Positions 1-15,100 are shown, counted from the first letter of the stretch. The stretch: DNA of 64,000 bases from Amoebophrya sp. A120 (GCA_905178155.1 CAJINV010000009.1:2767373-2831372), one strand, 5' to 3'. The notes: a model not told the origin generated them from the sequence alone. Translations and numbers: made by a program.

Positions 1-111
1 GGTGTTTTCCCTTAGGATTTCTGCATTTACAAGTTTTCTCTCTCATGCAGAAAAATTTGTGTTGCTGAATTGACTACAAATGTGTAACTGTAACACTTTT
101 TTCCTGGGATA
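1..111. mobile_element. Introner family O, right part only
   Basis: Ends ...CACTTTTTTCCTGGGATA, the inverted repeat of family O; the left part lies outside the window. Confidence 0.8.
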
Positions 112-3100
112 CCTCTGCAGAAACAAACACTGCGTAGGGTACCTTCACCGGAGCGGCCATTCCTCCCGCGCCAAAGGTGAGTTTGCCCTCGTGTACATGA
201 ATAATGCCGCCAGTTGGCCGCGCATCTCCACCTGCAGGAGCTGCAGCTTCGCCGCCGTGTATAATTCTTTTCGCTCCGGCGATCGCACCTCGCTCGTTGA
301 GAACCATGAGCAACGCGACGCCCTTCGCGTCGGAATGGGGAAAAAGTGGAGCTCCAGATTCGGAGGGCGGATGCGGACCGGCCGAGTGTGCTGTCCTCAG
401 GGCGAACAAAATTTCGCGCCATGCGATATTGTCACTTACAGCGTCTCATCAAATGCAAAAATGTCTGGGTCTGGAAGATTCTGACACTTGTCATGCACGT
501 TTTGCATGAGCCATGATGTCTGTAATGCATACCCTAGCAACACAGATTTTTTGAGGGCTTCTTGATGCGTATTCCGCATGCCAAATGCCTTCTCAGCGTA
601 GCAAGAATTGCATTCCCTTTGGTACTCATGCAATACAGATTTTTTTGGAATCCAAATGCAGCATCACAAGTTGCACTCTTCCAGACCCAGACATTTTTAC
701 AGTTGATAGGTCTTCTCCCTTCTCCGCCCATGGCACGGCAAGCAGCATGTTCGTATGTTCTATCACTTGATAATCGTCCGGAGCTGCGCCGGAGGCTGAG
801 ATACCGACAAGCTGCTGCTGCTGAAACTGCGCTTTCCGCTGCAAGTCACGAAACAGCCGCCGCTCCTTGAAGCCCTGCTTCGTGAGGTGGTGCTCCTCCT
901 GAAGTGGTCCCCCGTCCCCGCCGTCGGAAGCAGGTACTAGATTTTCCTTCTTCAGACGCAGGATATCCTAAGTAAAAACGTACCCACACCAGAGTTGTAA
1001 TGCAGATTTGCAGTTACAGGAAGATTCGTAATGCGCATCCCCATGAGAGCCATTTCCAGTCGTGTTTTGGAATTTGTGATGCTGTGAACAGGATGAGCAG
1101 ATGAATCTGTGACGCGGCTGCACTTGCTAACCTGCACTACACTGCAGAGTGCAACTTGTCATGCGCGACTCACAAAACTCCTAGGTTTGAGTTGCAAAAT
1201 ATCCATCCTGACTCTGGTGTGGGTACGTTTTTACTCAGGATACAGGAAGCCACTGAGGTACCCCTTCGTTTCATCCGCGTCAAAACTGAAGCCATCCTGC
1301 CACAACTTCACGGCCTGCGTCGGGGGTTTTTGTTCTTCCGGTAGAAGGAGCCCCTTCAGATCCTCCTCCTTGATTCGCTCGGGCGGGGGTCCGTTGAAAT
1401 TGATCCGGTAGCTCCTTGGGAGCCTCTGGTACCAGTACACGCTGGTTGATGCTTATCCAAGAAAAAAACTGTGTTTAGTGTAACTTTCTTTCGCTGACAG
1501 CATCACAAATTTGCTCTACATTGTCATGCGTGGCTTGTAAGGGAAAACACACACGAATAGTGGACTTCATGGCTGTCTGGCATGACAGGTGTGACTCTGT
1601 TGCATGTTCTGCAACACAAATTTACACTTACACAGTTTTTTTCTTCCATAATGCTTGGGGCATTGGCGGAGGCTGGAACACGTCGAGCACGACGCCTTCG
1701 TTTCGCTCCAAGTGGTCTTTTACAAAGGGCAAGGGGTAGATGTCCGGGCTGGGCTCCGGATCCGTGTCGGCGCCGTCCTTCCCCCAAAGCGTCCCCTCCT
1801 GGTAGCGCAGCCAGTTGACTGTCCAGGCGGCGTATATCTTCTCATGATCCTTCCGCGCCGGCCGGACGATCGGATGGAACCCCCAAACGCCCACACTCGA
1901 CGTGTACCTCATCGCGACAGCAACTTTGCCACGCCAGGAATTGTCTCCTCGTTTATGAACTGCTATTTCCGCCTCAGGAAACTTGGTGGGGACGAACTCG
2001 TTGCCGGGTCCCCCATCATCAATAGTAGTTACAACGAAAGAGATGGTCTTCCGCACGGCTTCTGCTAGTTTCCCGTCCGCGTCGGCCAGTTGCGGGACGG
2101 CAGCAGCAGCAGCAGGAGCAGGGGGCAGCTCGCCTTCTGCTGCGTATGTGCCTGTCGGCGGTCGCAGTCCGTCCTCTGTGGATACGGGACCACACCCTCC
2201 CCCGGTCACGACGATGATTTGCGTGGAAGGAGAATCGTCGCCCGACCGGCCGCCCAGAAGCGACGCGACCGACCCCAAAATGCCTCGAATGTCGTCGGCC
2301 GCGTTCTTCTTGCGGTCACCATCGTGCCCCTCAACATCTTCCTCCCCAGCAGCACATCCTCCTGGCGCACCTGTGAGATCTAGCAGCACTCTTTTTGACG
2401 TGCGGCCATTTTTACTGAGGACCTGGTCTCGCACCTGCACCCCATTGCGGATGAAGAGGTACAACTCTGCAAAATCTGCTTCTGCTAACGATGGAGGATT
2501 TTCCCCTACTTCCGTCGCCCGCATCACGGTATCGAGCCGATCACAAAAGTCGCCGATCACGTGCAGCGTCGTACTTTCTGCAACAGCAGCGGACGTCGAG
2601 GACGGGGAGCCATCAGTGTCAGCGCCGGCGGGTGTAGTGCCGTCGGTCGAGCGCGCGGCGCAGCCGGTGTGGTCGTAAATATCGCCGATGAGGCTGGCCA
2701 CGATTTTGACGCTCGCCTCCATCTCCTCGCTCTCGGTATCGTCTTCGCCGTGTCGCTCAATGTCGTTGCTTAGCTTGGTCGCGCTTGGTTGCAAAAATCC
2801 CGCCAGGAAGGCGACGACCTGCCACGGTTCCAGGGCAGTTTTCACCCTGCGGGAGTGCCTCTCCGGTTCGGTCGTAGCAACAGCTTTTCCTTGTGCGTCC
2901 TCCTTTTCGTAGTTGCTGAGGCGTCCGAACCGATCGGCCACAACCCGGACTTCGCTCGCTAAGAACTTGTACGAAAGATTGTTGTTGTACTCGTTCACGT
3001 CTGGGAGAAAGGACAACAAGCCGGGGATCGACAGCAGCGAGTCAACCAAAGGCAAAATAATTCCGTCCACCTTCCTCGCAACCCCTGGCCCAGTTGGTTC

Positions 3101-6100
3101 ATCTGCCACTGGCGGCGGCGCCGGCCACTCGCCTGGAAGTCGGGGTGGGGTGACGTCTTTCCCTAGAAAAAACCACAGGAACAGAATTCTTTTGATGATC
3201 GATCGTACGAGCGTTCGGTCGTCCGGAGGAGAGCCCGGTATGAAGGTGCGCAACTCCGCCCCCCCTCTCAGTGGTTGTCATTCTAAACACGAGTCGTGCG
3301 GCGCACTTTGCCTCCCCACTCATGTGCCACGCAGATATGCCAAATCCAGGAGCACGTGTCCAAGCGGCCGCCGCCTTTACTTTTACTTTAGTACAGCCTG
3401 CGCAGCAGTAGCAAATTCCGGGAGCCAAAACAGTACTAAACAAGTACTACGCCCGACATGATAGGAACTTGTGGCCACGCGAAGGCTGCGGCCTATCATG
3501 TCACTCAAATGAGGCGGAAAAGGAGTTGCGCACAATCATACAGGGCGGTAGTTCGGATCCGCCACAGGCCTGGTGCTCCAACAGTTCTTCGTGCTGTTTA
3601 CAGTCCTGCGGCGTGTCCAGTACACTGCGCGTTCGCGTTTGCGTGCCGCGGTTGTCTGGGTTATCCCTGTCGAAGCACGTCGTGGAACACGGTCCCCATT
3701 CGCTCCACTCGGTATACTTGCAGCAGTTGGGAAGTTTGTCCAGCCGCTTTCTGAACTCCTCTACTCCTTTTCCTCCGCTCTTCATCCCGCACGACTTCTT
3801 CTGCTCGCTTTCTTCCTTGTCGCAGACTTTGTTGCCCTCCTCATCGATCCCCCACTTTGTGATGACAACCCACTCAGTGTACTCGGCTCGCAGCAGAAGC
3901 TCGTTCAGCCGTTCCCTCTCCTCTTCTTCGAGACACACCAGTGTTGCCATCTTGTCAAGTTCTTCCTGCAACCCCTTGCAGTTGTCGTCGAAATCGTCCG
4001 TCTCGGTCCACTCACACTTCTCCGGACAGAACTTCGGGCGCGGGTCTTCGTCGGAAACATAACCAAGGAGTTTGTGTGGGATCGGACTGATGGCGCCGTT
4101 GAAGGTGCAATCTTCCTCCCTTACAGTGTCGACCGGGGGGTTGCAGCCTTCTCTCGAACCCGAAATATGCGTGATTGTAATCGTCTTCTTCGGCCGTCGT
4201 GGTGGTTGCAGCAGAGCGATGATACTCGCGGTATCCAAGAATGCAAAAGCATCGCACTCGAACTACAACTAAGTGCAGTACAGCACGACGTGATCAGATC
4301 TGGTCTCTGATGTATGTAGCGCAATACAACTCAGCGTTAGAAATTCCGTTTTTCCTTCATCTGGAAACATTCGTATCTATAATTATGTGCTATCCCTATT
4401 ACGTAGTGCGATACTTTTACTTCTACTTTTGCAATGCATACGCTGCAGCGTCGGGAAACTTGGTCAACTTGCGCGCCGCCCCATGATCATCTGGTTCTGT
4501 GCCTGCTTCGCCGGTTAGTTCTTTGTCATCTGGTTCCCCATCAGCACCGACCTTGATACAAGGATCGGCGTCTGCGATCAGTTTCATTAGGTCAATCTCC
4601 CATTTTTTGCACGCCTCGTCGTCCTCAGTTATCCGCGAAAAAAAAGCCCTTTCTGCAAGAAACTAATCCGCTGCATTTTTGCAATAATTATATGCAAACG
4701 AACAGCACAGCTACGTCTCCCGGCGGCGAACCTCGTCAACCGATCGCTCTGCCAGCCGGGAAAAGAGGAAGCTGCTTTATCGGTCGGCGACGGGGGCGAG
4801 GCATGCAGCAAAGAATGAAAATTGAAATTCCTGTCATGCACTATAGTGCTCATGTAGAACAATTTGCAAAACACATCTTCATCGATGACTTATGAATTAC
4901 GTGTATGTTGGATATGGTATTACAATTACTGCTGGTGTGTAGACTACATGAGTGACGTTCAGTACTTAGAATAGAAAGATGATGATTAATATACAGGGAC
5001 CTCGCGTTTTTACCTAAAGACGAATCGAAATTGATTTGAGATCGCAACAATTGCGGAATAGTGTCTGCGAAGATACGAGTCTTGTACTCCATACCCTTGG
5101 TGCCTGTTACACAAGGGCCGTCGTCGAATTTCTTCGCACAAAAATCATATTTCGGATGACAGGGTTCTGGGCGCTGTACCTCATCCAAACTACCGAGTTT
5201 TTCTTTTTCATCTGGTTCGAAATCGCGGACCCACATCAACTCTAGCAGCTCTTGTGGTGGGCATTGTCCATGCGGTGGCTCTGCTGTGACCGTGACTGTC
5301 ACCGTGGTCAGGTCGTGAATGTCATTATACTACGATGAAAAATGCCCCCACCCCTGAATTTGCAAAAGCTTCTGATGCAAAGTTTAAGTTTGCAAATGAA
5401 AACTTTTTGTCTTGCATGGAAGGACTGCGAGCCTTTCTGATGCAGAATGTAGGCCCGCGGGGTATCTTTTGCATGAGAGATCCGGCTGGTGCTGGCGCTG
5501 GGCTTTTTGCAATTGCATCACAAATTTTCCATGCTGAATAATTCAGCATGGAAAATTTGTGATGCTGATTGATGTATGCAAGACGGGCAGTGTTTCTATT
5601 GGATTTGAAAAGGTTTGCAGTGCAAATGCTACCAAGTTCTGGGGTGGGGGGGATTTTTCACTTTAATATGCCATTTTTTAGTCTCGTCTCCTCAATGTCG
5701 CTGTTGCGGACGAGGCAGCACTTTTTCCGCTTTTCCCCTATAATTTTTTCCTTTAAGTCAGTAACAGAAACAGTTCCTGTTTCGCTAAGACCTTTTATTT
5801 CTAAAAATAGACCATATGCATCTGTTTTGCAGAAGTCGACCGCGGTCATGCTCTTGCTCGCGCTCGCCACCTCCACGATCTCGTATGCATTGCAAATATG
5901 TCTGGGTCTGGAAGGTGGTCACTTGTGATGCTGTCTTTGGATTCCAAAAATTCTGTATTGCATGACTAGCAAGGAAGCGTAGTCTAGTATGTGCTACGCG
6001 GGGAGGGCATTTCTCATGCGGAATAGGCATGAAGCTGCCTTCAAAAAGTCTGCCATACTGAGACATGCATCACAGACATCATGGATCATGCTCATGCAAA

Positions 6101-9100
6101 ATGTGCATGACAAAACTCGCATCCTTCCAGACCCAGACATATTTGCAACGCATATCTCCTCGTCCTTGTTGATAGCGTCGAGATGCTCGTGGCATTTGTT
6201 TATCCTGTGTAAAAACATCCCCACCCCAGAGCTGTCCTGCAGATCGGCACTGACCAGAACGTCTGTGACGCGCATCCCCATGATAGGCATTTCCTCTAGT
6301 CGTGTTTTGGAATTTGTAATGCTGTAAAGAGGACGAGCAGACGGATTTGTAGTTCTGCTGTCCTTGCTAACCTGCACTACACTACGGGCCGCAGCTTGTC
6401 ATGCGTGGCTCCCAAAACTCCTGGATCATCTGTGTTGCAGAGATCCATCCCCAACTTGACTATGGGTGGGGGACGTAGTTTTTCCACAGGATATTGTTTC
6501 GAATGTTTTCTTCCAACTCGCAATCCTTGCAGACATGCGCCGCTTCGTCGCAGTCTTCCTCCTTTTCCATAGGACCCTCTACGCAGTACTCCGGTTCACC
6601 CTCTCTTACTATTTTTTGACGGCGCCACACCTTCTTCTTCTTAGGACGAGTCTCAGACGGCGTCGCGGCCGGGGCAACCGCGTGGTCCACCGCGTGCTTG
6701 TCCGAGTCTGGTGCTGCAGTCTTCGCAATGCAGGGCTCGCATTTTTCAATCTCCGCCCAGTCTGTGTACAGGCACTCTTTGTCGCAGTCAGGACGTTGTT
6801 TGCCCTCGTCCTCAAACTTCTGCCAGCAAGATTTGCGTAGATCGATCATCTCGTGCTCTGTGTCTACTGCGTCAGTACACAAAGGACCCCCGTCCTCGGA
6901 TACGCCACGGAACCGTAATGTTTTAAAAGTCCTCACAATGTACCTCCCACCGCGGTCTTTCTTTTCCTCGTCCGTCATTCGTCTTTTCGTGCCAGGTCCC
7001 AAGTCCCCGTCGACCAAGGGCCAGCAAGGTTCGGGGCATTCATGCTTTTCCACATCACTGTCGTACTCGCACTCTTTTCGACAGAATTTACTATCAGGTA
7101 AGCCGCGGACAATGCAGTCCTTCTCCCTCGCAATCGGCTTCCGCATGCATTCTGGCTTGTTCCGCTCATCTTCGTTTCGGGGAATGCTGAGTTCGTCCCA
7201 CTCTTCTTTGGCCTGGTACAACTCCTCCGCCTCCTCTGTCGTTTTGACCTCGATGCAGTCTCCGTTTCGCGTGATAGGGGGACACTCTTTCTTCGGTTTT
7301 TTCGTCGTAACATACTCGCCACACGGTGGGCAGAAATCTATTTCGCCCGCAAACAACTCGACGCAGTGTTGGGGACCCATCTTCTCTTTTGCGCTAGGAC
7401 ACGCGAAGCCGCCATTTTTCGGAGGGTTACGTATGTTCAGATTGTACTTCACGAGCTGATTGGGCTCATCTGGGCGGAGGCAGGGCGTACACCCTTCAGG
7501 GTCTAGAACCCACTCGTAGTCACAGCTGACCGGCGCCTGCTCAATGATCCACTTGTATGGTTCTGTAGGATCATTTGTAAAAACGTCCCCACCTCCGCAG
7601 AGTTGTCATGCACATTTGCAATGACAGGAACATTTGTAATGCGCATCTCCATGAGAGGGATTTCTAGTCGTGTCTTGGAATTTGTAATGCTGTAACCCGG
7701 ACAAGCAGATGGGTTTGTGATGCGTTTGTCCTTGCTACCCTGCACTACACTACGGACTCCAACTTGTGATGCTCGAGTCCCAAAACTTCTAGGTTTGTGT
7801 TGCAAAGTCCCCATCTTGACTCTGGCGTGTGGGTGTTTTTCCACAGGATATGTAGGGAAAATTACCCAGTCCAGGCGGAACCAATCGTGATACCAATGCC
7901 ACCACACGTACTGACTGATCCACTTCAAATACTCCGTCCAATCGAACACCCAGCGTTGTAGCGCAACATTATGGGACTCTCAAGCGTTACATTCTCAAGA
8001 ACTGGATACACAATTTGTCACGCAGAATCACTATCACACCGCACACGGTCAAACTTCTTCGCATGACAAGTTTTTGCCGCGCTGAATAGCACTACTAGAA
8101 TCATCGCCAAGTCTGTGATGCAAGACACGCAAGGCCCTTGCCTTCCTATTCCTTTTCTTTTGGTAATATTTGGTTGGTTCTAGATCTTAGATGCAGAGAC
8201 GGAAGAACAAGAAGTAACAACGCAACAGTAATAATAGTAACGATTTTGGTAATAATATTCTTGCATGACAAATCGCGTGACAGTTGAGAATGTAACGTCG
8301 TTTGAGAACGCCATACACACGGGTGCCAGATTCCTCCCAATCTTCCCATTTTTCGTCGTCGTTAAAGAGCACGTAGAGGCCGTGGGGGTTGAATCGCCGC
8401 AAACCTTTCCAGGCTTCTATCGTGAGGGAAAATCGCCCCTCCCCATATCTTAGAAATGTTGGCACGCCTCAGACCATTCGCAGCGCTGAGCCCGGGCCAC
8501 AAGTTGTCTCTGTCTACTTGGAAAACGACAGCTCCGTCGCATGATCATGCAGACGGTTTGCAATGCTGTTCTTGGGCCTCGGCCTGCAGCGTAGACATTT
8601 GCCACGCTAGGTGCCTACGTCCAAACCTCTGGGATCAGAGCCAGACTGCAGCACTCTACTACTGCAAGACATATCTGAAGATTTGTGTACTGCTCGTTAC
8701 GCAAGAAACCAGCATCAGAAACTTCGTTGCAATATACTTAATAATGGGACGAGGGGGAATTTTTCCTTTTGATAATCTCCGCGTCACTGCCACATATTTT
8801 CGTCGATTCGCCCACCAACACGGATACCAAACTGAGCTGCACCCGCGTTCCCTCGTCGGTCGCGAGTTGCTCTACCGGATGCTGCGTTGCGAAATTGTTC
8901 ATGTGCTTGAGGTGCAGCTTTCGGAAAGCTTTTTGGCGAACCGGTTCGAGCTCCCCTGCTTCAAGCTCAATCTCGGCATCAGCTGCTCCGGGAACAAGAG
9001 CCGGTGGATGTTTACGAAGCCCAAGCTTGGCCAGCGCCTTAATGTCCATAATGTCCTGTCTGTCGTCGAGTTTGTTCGGGTAGTGGAGCACAGGACGGGA

Positions 9101-12100
9101 CGCGGAGTCGCCGAACCACCTATCCCGGAGCTTTCCGGCGTAAGAAGGACTGAATCCAAATTTATCGCGCGTCAACTCCGTTTCCAGTTGATGAACTATC
9201 TCTTTATTCTCCACCGGAGTAGTTGTTCCTGAAGAGTCGTCGTGTGACAACAACAGGTTTTGTACATGCTCTCCTGCGTGCCCCGGCCAGTCTTCGAGCG
9301 TGAGCGGGTTTTCCACACAGTCATGTCCCAACACCGTGGCAACAGACGGCGGCGGCAGCGGTTTGTGATCCTCCGGCCAAACTGGGTTCGGTCGTGCTAC
9401 CGCTGCTGTTGCTGGACCTGCTGGTTGTACTGGCCCACGCAGCTCTATGGATGTGTCAGAGTTGAAATCGACAAAGTTGAAATAATTTGTCATGCATAAA
9501 ATGGATGCCAGTTGGGACCCAGTTTCCAAGTGGCGCAAGACAAATTTCGGTGGTCCCTAAATGAATCCACTTTGTCATGCTGTTTAGGCAAAGAAGAGCG
9601 ATTTTCTCACGCTACTTTAGCAGCTCGAGCTGTAACCCCAAACAGGCATACAATCGGCCTCACTTGCCTTCTCTGCAACACACGTGCCTCGGGTCATGCA
9701 TTTTATGCATTACAAATTATTTCAACTTTGACGATTTCAAACCTGACGCTTCCATAAGCTCACGCCCGTCCTTCCGGGTCACGATCAGAATTTCGACGTG
9801 CCTGTTATTCAAATTTTCGTGGCTCAACTCGTTGCGCAGTAACCTCAAGATCGCCTCTAGGCGTCTGGCCTGCTTCTGGCGCAGCTCCACCTTTGCGGCC
9901 TGCTCAGGTGATGGTGTAAGGGCTGCATCATGACGAAGATCCTTGTCGTCCCCGCTGGTCCGGCGATTATAGGGATCATCAGCAGACGGCGGACTTGGTG
10001 CGGTCGTGGCGTCGAGCAGGATCCGCGCGTTCCTCCTGATCCACCTAAAATCGATAGGAGAGAATTTTTTCGTGCGGATTTGCTGAAGTTGGTTTTTCCA
10101 ATCTGCGCTGTGCAGGACCCGTTCGGGCGTTGCTTGTTCGGCACGGTACGCGTCTTCGTAGCCGCGATAGAACACCTTGCGTACGTCCGCTGCGAGAGCG
10201 GGGTCCTGAAGATCACCGCAAATGTTCTCGATCTCGTTTGCTACTCGTTCGGCCTCGGGTGCGTAAATGACCTCTTGTCTGTGCTCGTTCAGCGACCATG
10301 GTGATTTTTCCGTGGAGGTCCCTGCTGCTCCAGGCGGCGTGGTCGTTGCAGGGGTGGCCTCCTTCAACGCCGCCTCGCATCTCTTCCGAAACAACAACTC
10401 GAAAATCTCCCGTTCCCACGGCTTGTCGAGACTTGTGCGGTGTGTCATCGAGGTCGGGTTGGCCAGACTGCCGGTGGGCCACGAGTAGTAAAGCCGGTTT
10501 TTATCACCTCTTACCTCTTTTCTGCTTGTCGGCTTTTTTTCCTCTTCGAGTACGCCCTTCCAGGAGCCGACCAGTTTCCAAAATTTGTCATTCTTCTCGT
10601 TGACGTCCTTCCAGGGGTAAAGGTAGCCCACCAGGTAGGCGACCACCTGCCAGGGTGTGAACCCCGTGCTCGCGAGGGAGGGGTCCGCGGACGGGGACAA
10701 ATTCAGGTTCGCACGGGGACGGCGCGGCTTTCTTTCTTCTTTTTCTCCTGGGCTTACGTAGAATTCATACCCATTTTCGCCTCCCCCCTTCCGATACGAT
10801 CGCCGCATGACAGGGTTGCGTCTAGCATCAGTGTATCGAATGCAAAAATGTCTGGATCTGGAAGATTCTGAGACTTGTCATGCAAGGTTTGCATGAGCCA
10901 TGATGTCTGTGATGCATGCCCTAGCATCACAGGTTTTTTGAGGAATTCTTGATGCCTATTCCGCATGACAAATACCCTCTCCGCGTAGCAAAAGTTAGAA
11001 TCTTTTTGCTGCTCATGCAACACAGATTTTTTAGACATCCAAATGCAGCGTCACAAGTTGCACTCTTCCAGACCCAGACATTTTGGCATTTGATACAGTG
11101 AGCCAGTTGGTTTGGGCGGTAACGGAAAACTCCAGGGGCAGCACCCAGCCGGACCGGTAATCGAACGGGCGCCAGTCGGGCGACTCCCCGAGCTGCCGCT
11201 GGCAGGTGAGCCACGGCCTCACCATGTACATGGTTAGGTAATCCAACCAGGCGTGGAGACGCTCAAGTTGCGGCTTTTCTGGATTGTCTTCCTTCACAAA
11301 GTCCGCCAGGTCTACCCTTTCCTCGAGCCACGACACAGAATAGTCCTCGAGCAGCAGGAACTTTCCCCGCAGGTCCTCCTTGTGTTTCACGCTGCACAGT
11401 TCCCAGGTTCCCAGCGGCACTTTGTGCTCCTTGAAAAGTGTCACGTCATCCCTTTCCTCGCCATTCTGGTCGTGAAAGACGGGCTATCAGAAGAAAGAAT
11501 CCCCCCGCAACATACTCAGCAGGCTCAGGCATGTTTCCGAAAATTTGCGCTCTTGCTGATTTGAGTTCACAAATAGCATTCGTATTGCAAGAAGACAAGG
11601 GCAGAAGTTTCCGCCCCATCATGGAAGCGATTTGTCACGCTGTTGGGCCTAAACGAGAGCTGTTTGCCATGCTGAACAACTAGCCCCATACGCCCCGACC
11701 TAGCCTGGGGACCTGGCTCTGCTACACAAATCAGATTTGTGTACACAAATCCAGCATCAGAAGTTCCGTTTTGATATGGGAAGGGGGGATTTTTCCATTC
11801 GATACGGGCCCACAAACCGTGTTTACGCGGTGCGGGTCAAGTGCCTGCAAAGCCTTCCGGGCAACCTGGCTGGCGGCGAGCCCTTGCAAATTATGATCCT
11901 TCTTGCTGAGCTGTGTTGGACTAGCGGTGACGAGGAGAAAGCCAACTTTCTCCTGCTCCCTGATCTCTTCCCGAAGCGAGGAAAAAAGCTCGCGCAAGTG
12001 ATCCGCAGTTCTCTCGTATGCAAGAAAAAAAGCGTGTAAGTGTAAGTCTGTGATGCAGAAAATGCAAATGAGTTACAATTGTCATGCCAAACACGACCAC

Positions 12101-15100
12101 CCATGACGAAGTCCTCCTTTCATGTGTGAGCTCAAGTCTACTGGTACTAGCAGTGCATATTACAAGCTTTCTCTGTCATGCGGAGGCAGTTTGTCATGCG
12201 GACACTCCACAGCACCTAAGAACACTGACACAATATTTTTCCTGAATATCTCGGCGACGTTATCTTCCAGCACTACCGTCACGTCCATGAGAACGCGGAT
12301 CGTTTGTTTTATCGCAAGAAAAAACTGTTTGTGTTTCACTGTAAACTTGTATGTAATGCAGAGAAAGTATCTGAGTAGTGTTTGTCTTGCTACACATGCA
12401 AGACACTGGATTTTTAGCTGTGTTTTCTCTACTTAGGAATCTCGCATGGCAAATTTTTTCTGTGTTGTAGAACAAACTTGTGATGCAAAAGTTGCAAAAT
12501 TCTTACAGTGACACACCTTTTTCGTACGATATGCGTCACTATTACTTTGGACTTACTGCTCTTGCTTGGATTTTCATTATCCTCCACTTCGCACGTCGGT
12601 TCCTTAGCCATCTGGGCAACTTTCTCCTCCAGTTTTCTGCGGTCGTGCAGACCGTGGAAAAACAGGAGCTGGGGGTGAGTAATATGGGGCTCTCAAACGT
12701 GGCACTCTCAAGCTGTTGCATGATTTGCCGTGCCAAACTACCTTCAGAATCGAGATCGACACGATCGAGGTCGAGGTCGAGCTCCTGCTTCGCATGACAT
12801 CATAGTCTCGAAGTGCCAAAGAGGCTGCGAATCTGTGCCAAATCTGTCACGCAAGAGAGACGCAGAAGGTCATCCTCATCCCGCCTCTCACTTTTGCCAT
12901 TCTTGCATCACGAACTCATGTAACAGCTGAGCCTGTAACAGTTGAGAACGCCATAAGTAAATCTGAATGGTTGGTGTGCCTTGGGCGTGGCGCGGGTGTC
13001 GGTGTCGTGGGGGGTTGTGTCTGTCGGCGGAGGTGATTCTCCTGGAGGTCCTGCAGCAGTAGAGGCGAGGGTCGTGTCTGCCGGCGGAGGTGATTCTCGT
13101 CCTGGTTCTGCAGCAGTAGAAGAAGCAGGCGGCGACGGACCTGATCCTGTGCCTGCGCTAGGAGCAGCGGGGGTGCTGCTCGACGAACCAACTTCTACTT
13201 CCTCATCATCGCACAGCTTACGGATCAAGCGGCGCCAGGCGCCATTCTCTTGTCGTGCGGCAGATGATGTTGATCCGCCACGACCAGAAGATGTGCTAGG
13301 TCTAGCGCCGCTGCCTCGGAGCGCCCCAAGCGCCGTCCTCGCCGCCGTCTTCAACATCGACGCCGGCCCCTCTCGTGCCTGTTCTTCCTGCATTTGCAGG
13401 AAGCTGGCCTCCTGGTTGCCGAAATTCTGCTTTGCGAACTCTGCGCCTGCCCGACCTGCGCTGCCCGGTTTTTGCCACTTGAAGTGCATCGTATTTCTCG
13501 TTCCGACATTTCCCTGTAGCCCAGTCGAAACAAATCCACCGGTCGCATGATCGTAAAGCGGCACAGGTTATCAACTGTAAAAATGTCTGGGTCTGGAAAC
13601 TTGTGATGCTACATTGTGCATCATGAAAACAATTCCGAATGCAGTCCGGCATGACAACTTCCCAAAACGCTTCCTCATAGGAAATCCGCATGAGAAGCTG
13701 CGTTTTTGCATGACAAAAGAGGTTGCGACTTTTGTTGGTTATGCAATACAGATTTTCTAGGTATGGAAAGGTAGCATTACAAGTTCCAACCTTCCAGACC
13801 CAGACATTTTTACAATCCATACAGGTACCCAGTCGCTCCCATCGACGCTCACTCGAACTTGTTTGAGCTGTACATTTCCTCCCACGATGGTGCGAGCGTC
13901 TTCATTCACCGCGAAACTGGTATCCTGAGTAAAAGCGTCGCCATCCCATATATTAAGATGGGGATCTCGCAACACAAACCGAGAAGTTTTGGGAGTCAAG
14001 CATGACAAGTTCCTCTCTGTGGTTTAGTGCAGTTTAGCAAGTACAGCCGCAACACAAATCCATCTAGTCATCCTGTTTACAGCATTACAAAGTCCAAAAC
14101 ACGATGGGGAATGCCTCTCATGGGGATGCGCATTTTTACAATGTAACTGCAAATCTGCATGACAAGCATGGGATGGGGACGTTTTCACTCAGCATAACTG
14201 GGCGAGGGGCCACAGTCCTTCAGTTGTTCCCGGGTCGGCTGCTGCGGCCATTCAACGTGATGAGAGTGCACAACTCCCCCTCCCCATCGTAGTTTGTCGA
14301 GCAAAACTCCAAATCCAAGTGTTTCGTTTCCCTTTGGCACTGATTGCATGACAGACTCTGGAAGCCCAAACTGTACTACACGAAGCGTATGAATTTATTT
14401 TCATGCAAAGGCTCCACGTGATGTGCTGGCGTTTGTATTGCTGTGTGTATGCAGTACAAATGAGGGCGAGGGGGGGTAGTTGTGCACTCTCATAAACGTC
14501 CCTGCAGAACCAGAACCACCTGTAACCTGGTTGCACCGGATTGTTCTGCTTATCGTAGGGTGCGCCTTGCAACGTAGTTTTCAGCCACCACTTACCCTTG
14601 TACCACCGCGACTGGTCCACGACGTTCTCGCCAGGGGCCCCGTGTCCAGCGCACAAGGATCGCACTCGTCGTGGTAGTTAGGAATCGCAGTCAGGCATTA
14701 CAAATCTCCTATAACCAAAATCCGCATTACAGATTCCATTTTTCATGCTGAGGAAATTTGATCATGCCATGCGATTTCTCCTAGTTCTAGTTGTACGATG
14801 CTTTTGCAATTCATACGCCAATCATTTTAGCGACAGTCTCCGGATGGGGGCGGCCACCGCGTGTGTAGTGTTCTATCCCACAGAAAAAAGCTGGCAGGGC
14901 ATATTTGTAATGCAAAAATAAATACACACAAAAATCTGTCATGGGCGGCCTCATAGCATGCTGTTTAGGATACGCAATACAGATTTTTTATCCTCTTGTC
15001 CTTGTGTATTTATTTTTGCATTACAAATGTGACCTGCCAGCTTTTTTCTGTGGGATATGTTCCCGCCCGTGCAAGGTCACCCACTCGCTCCCGTCCACGC

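Noticed and set aside
1983-2678. Plus-strand open frame of 231 codons
   Set aside because: Antisense shadow of the module exon 1651-3238; Ser/Pro-rich translation typical of the complement of a GC-rich gene.
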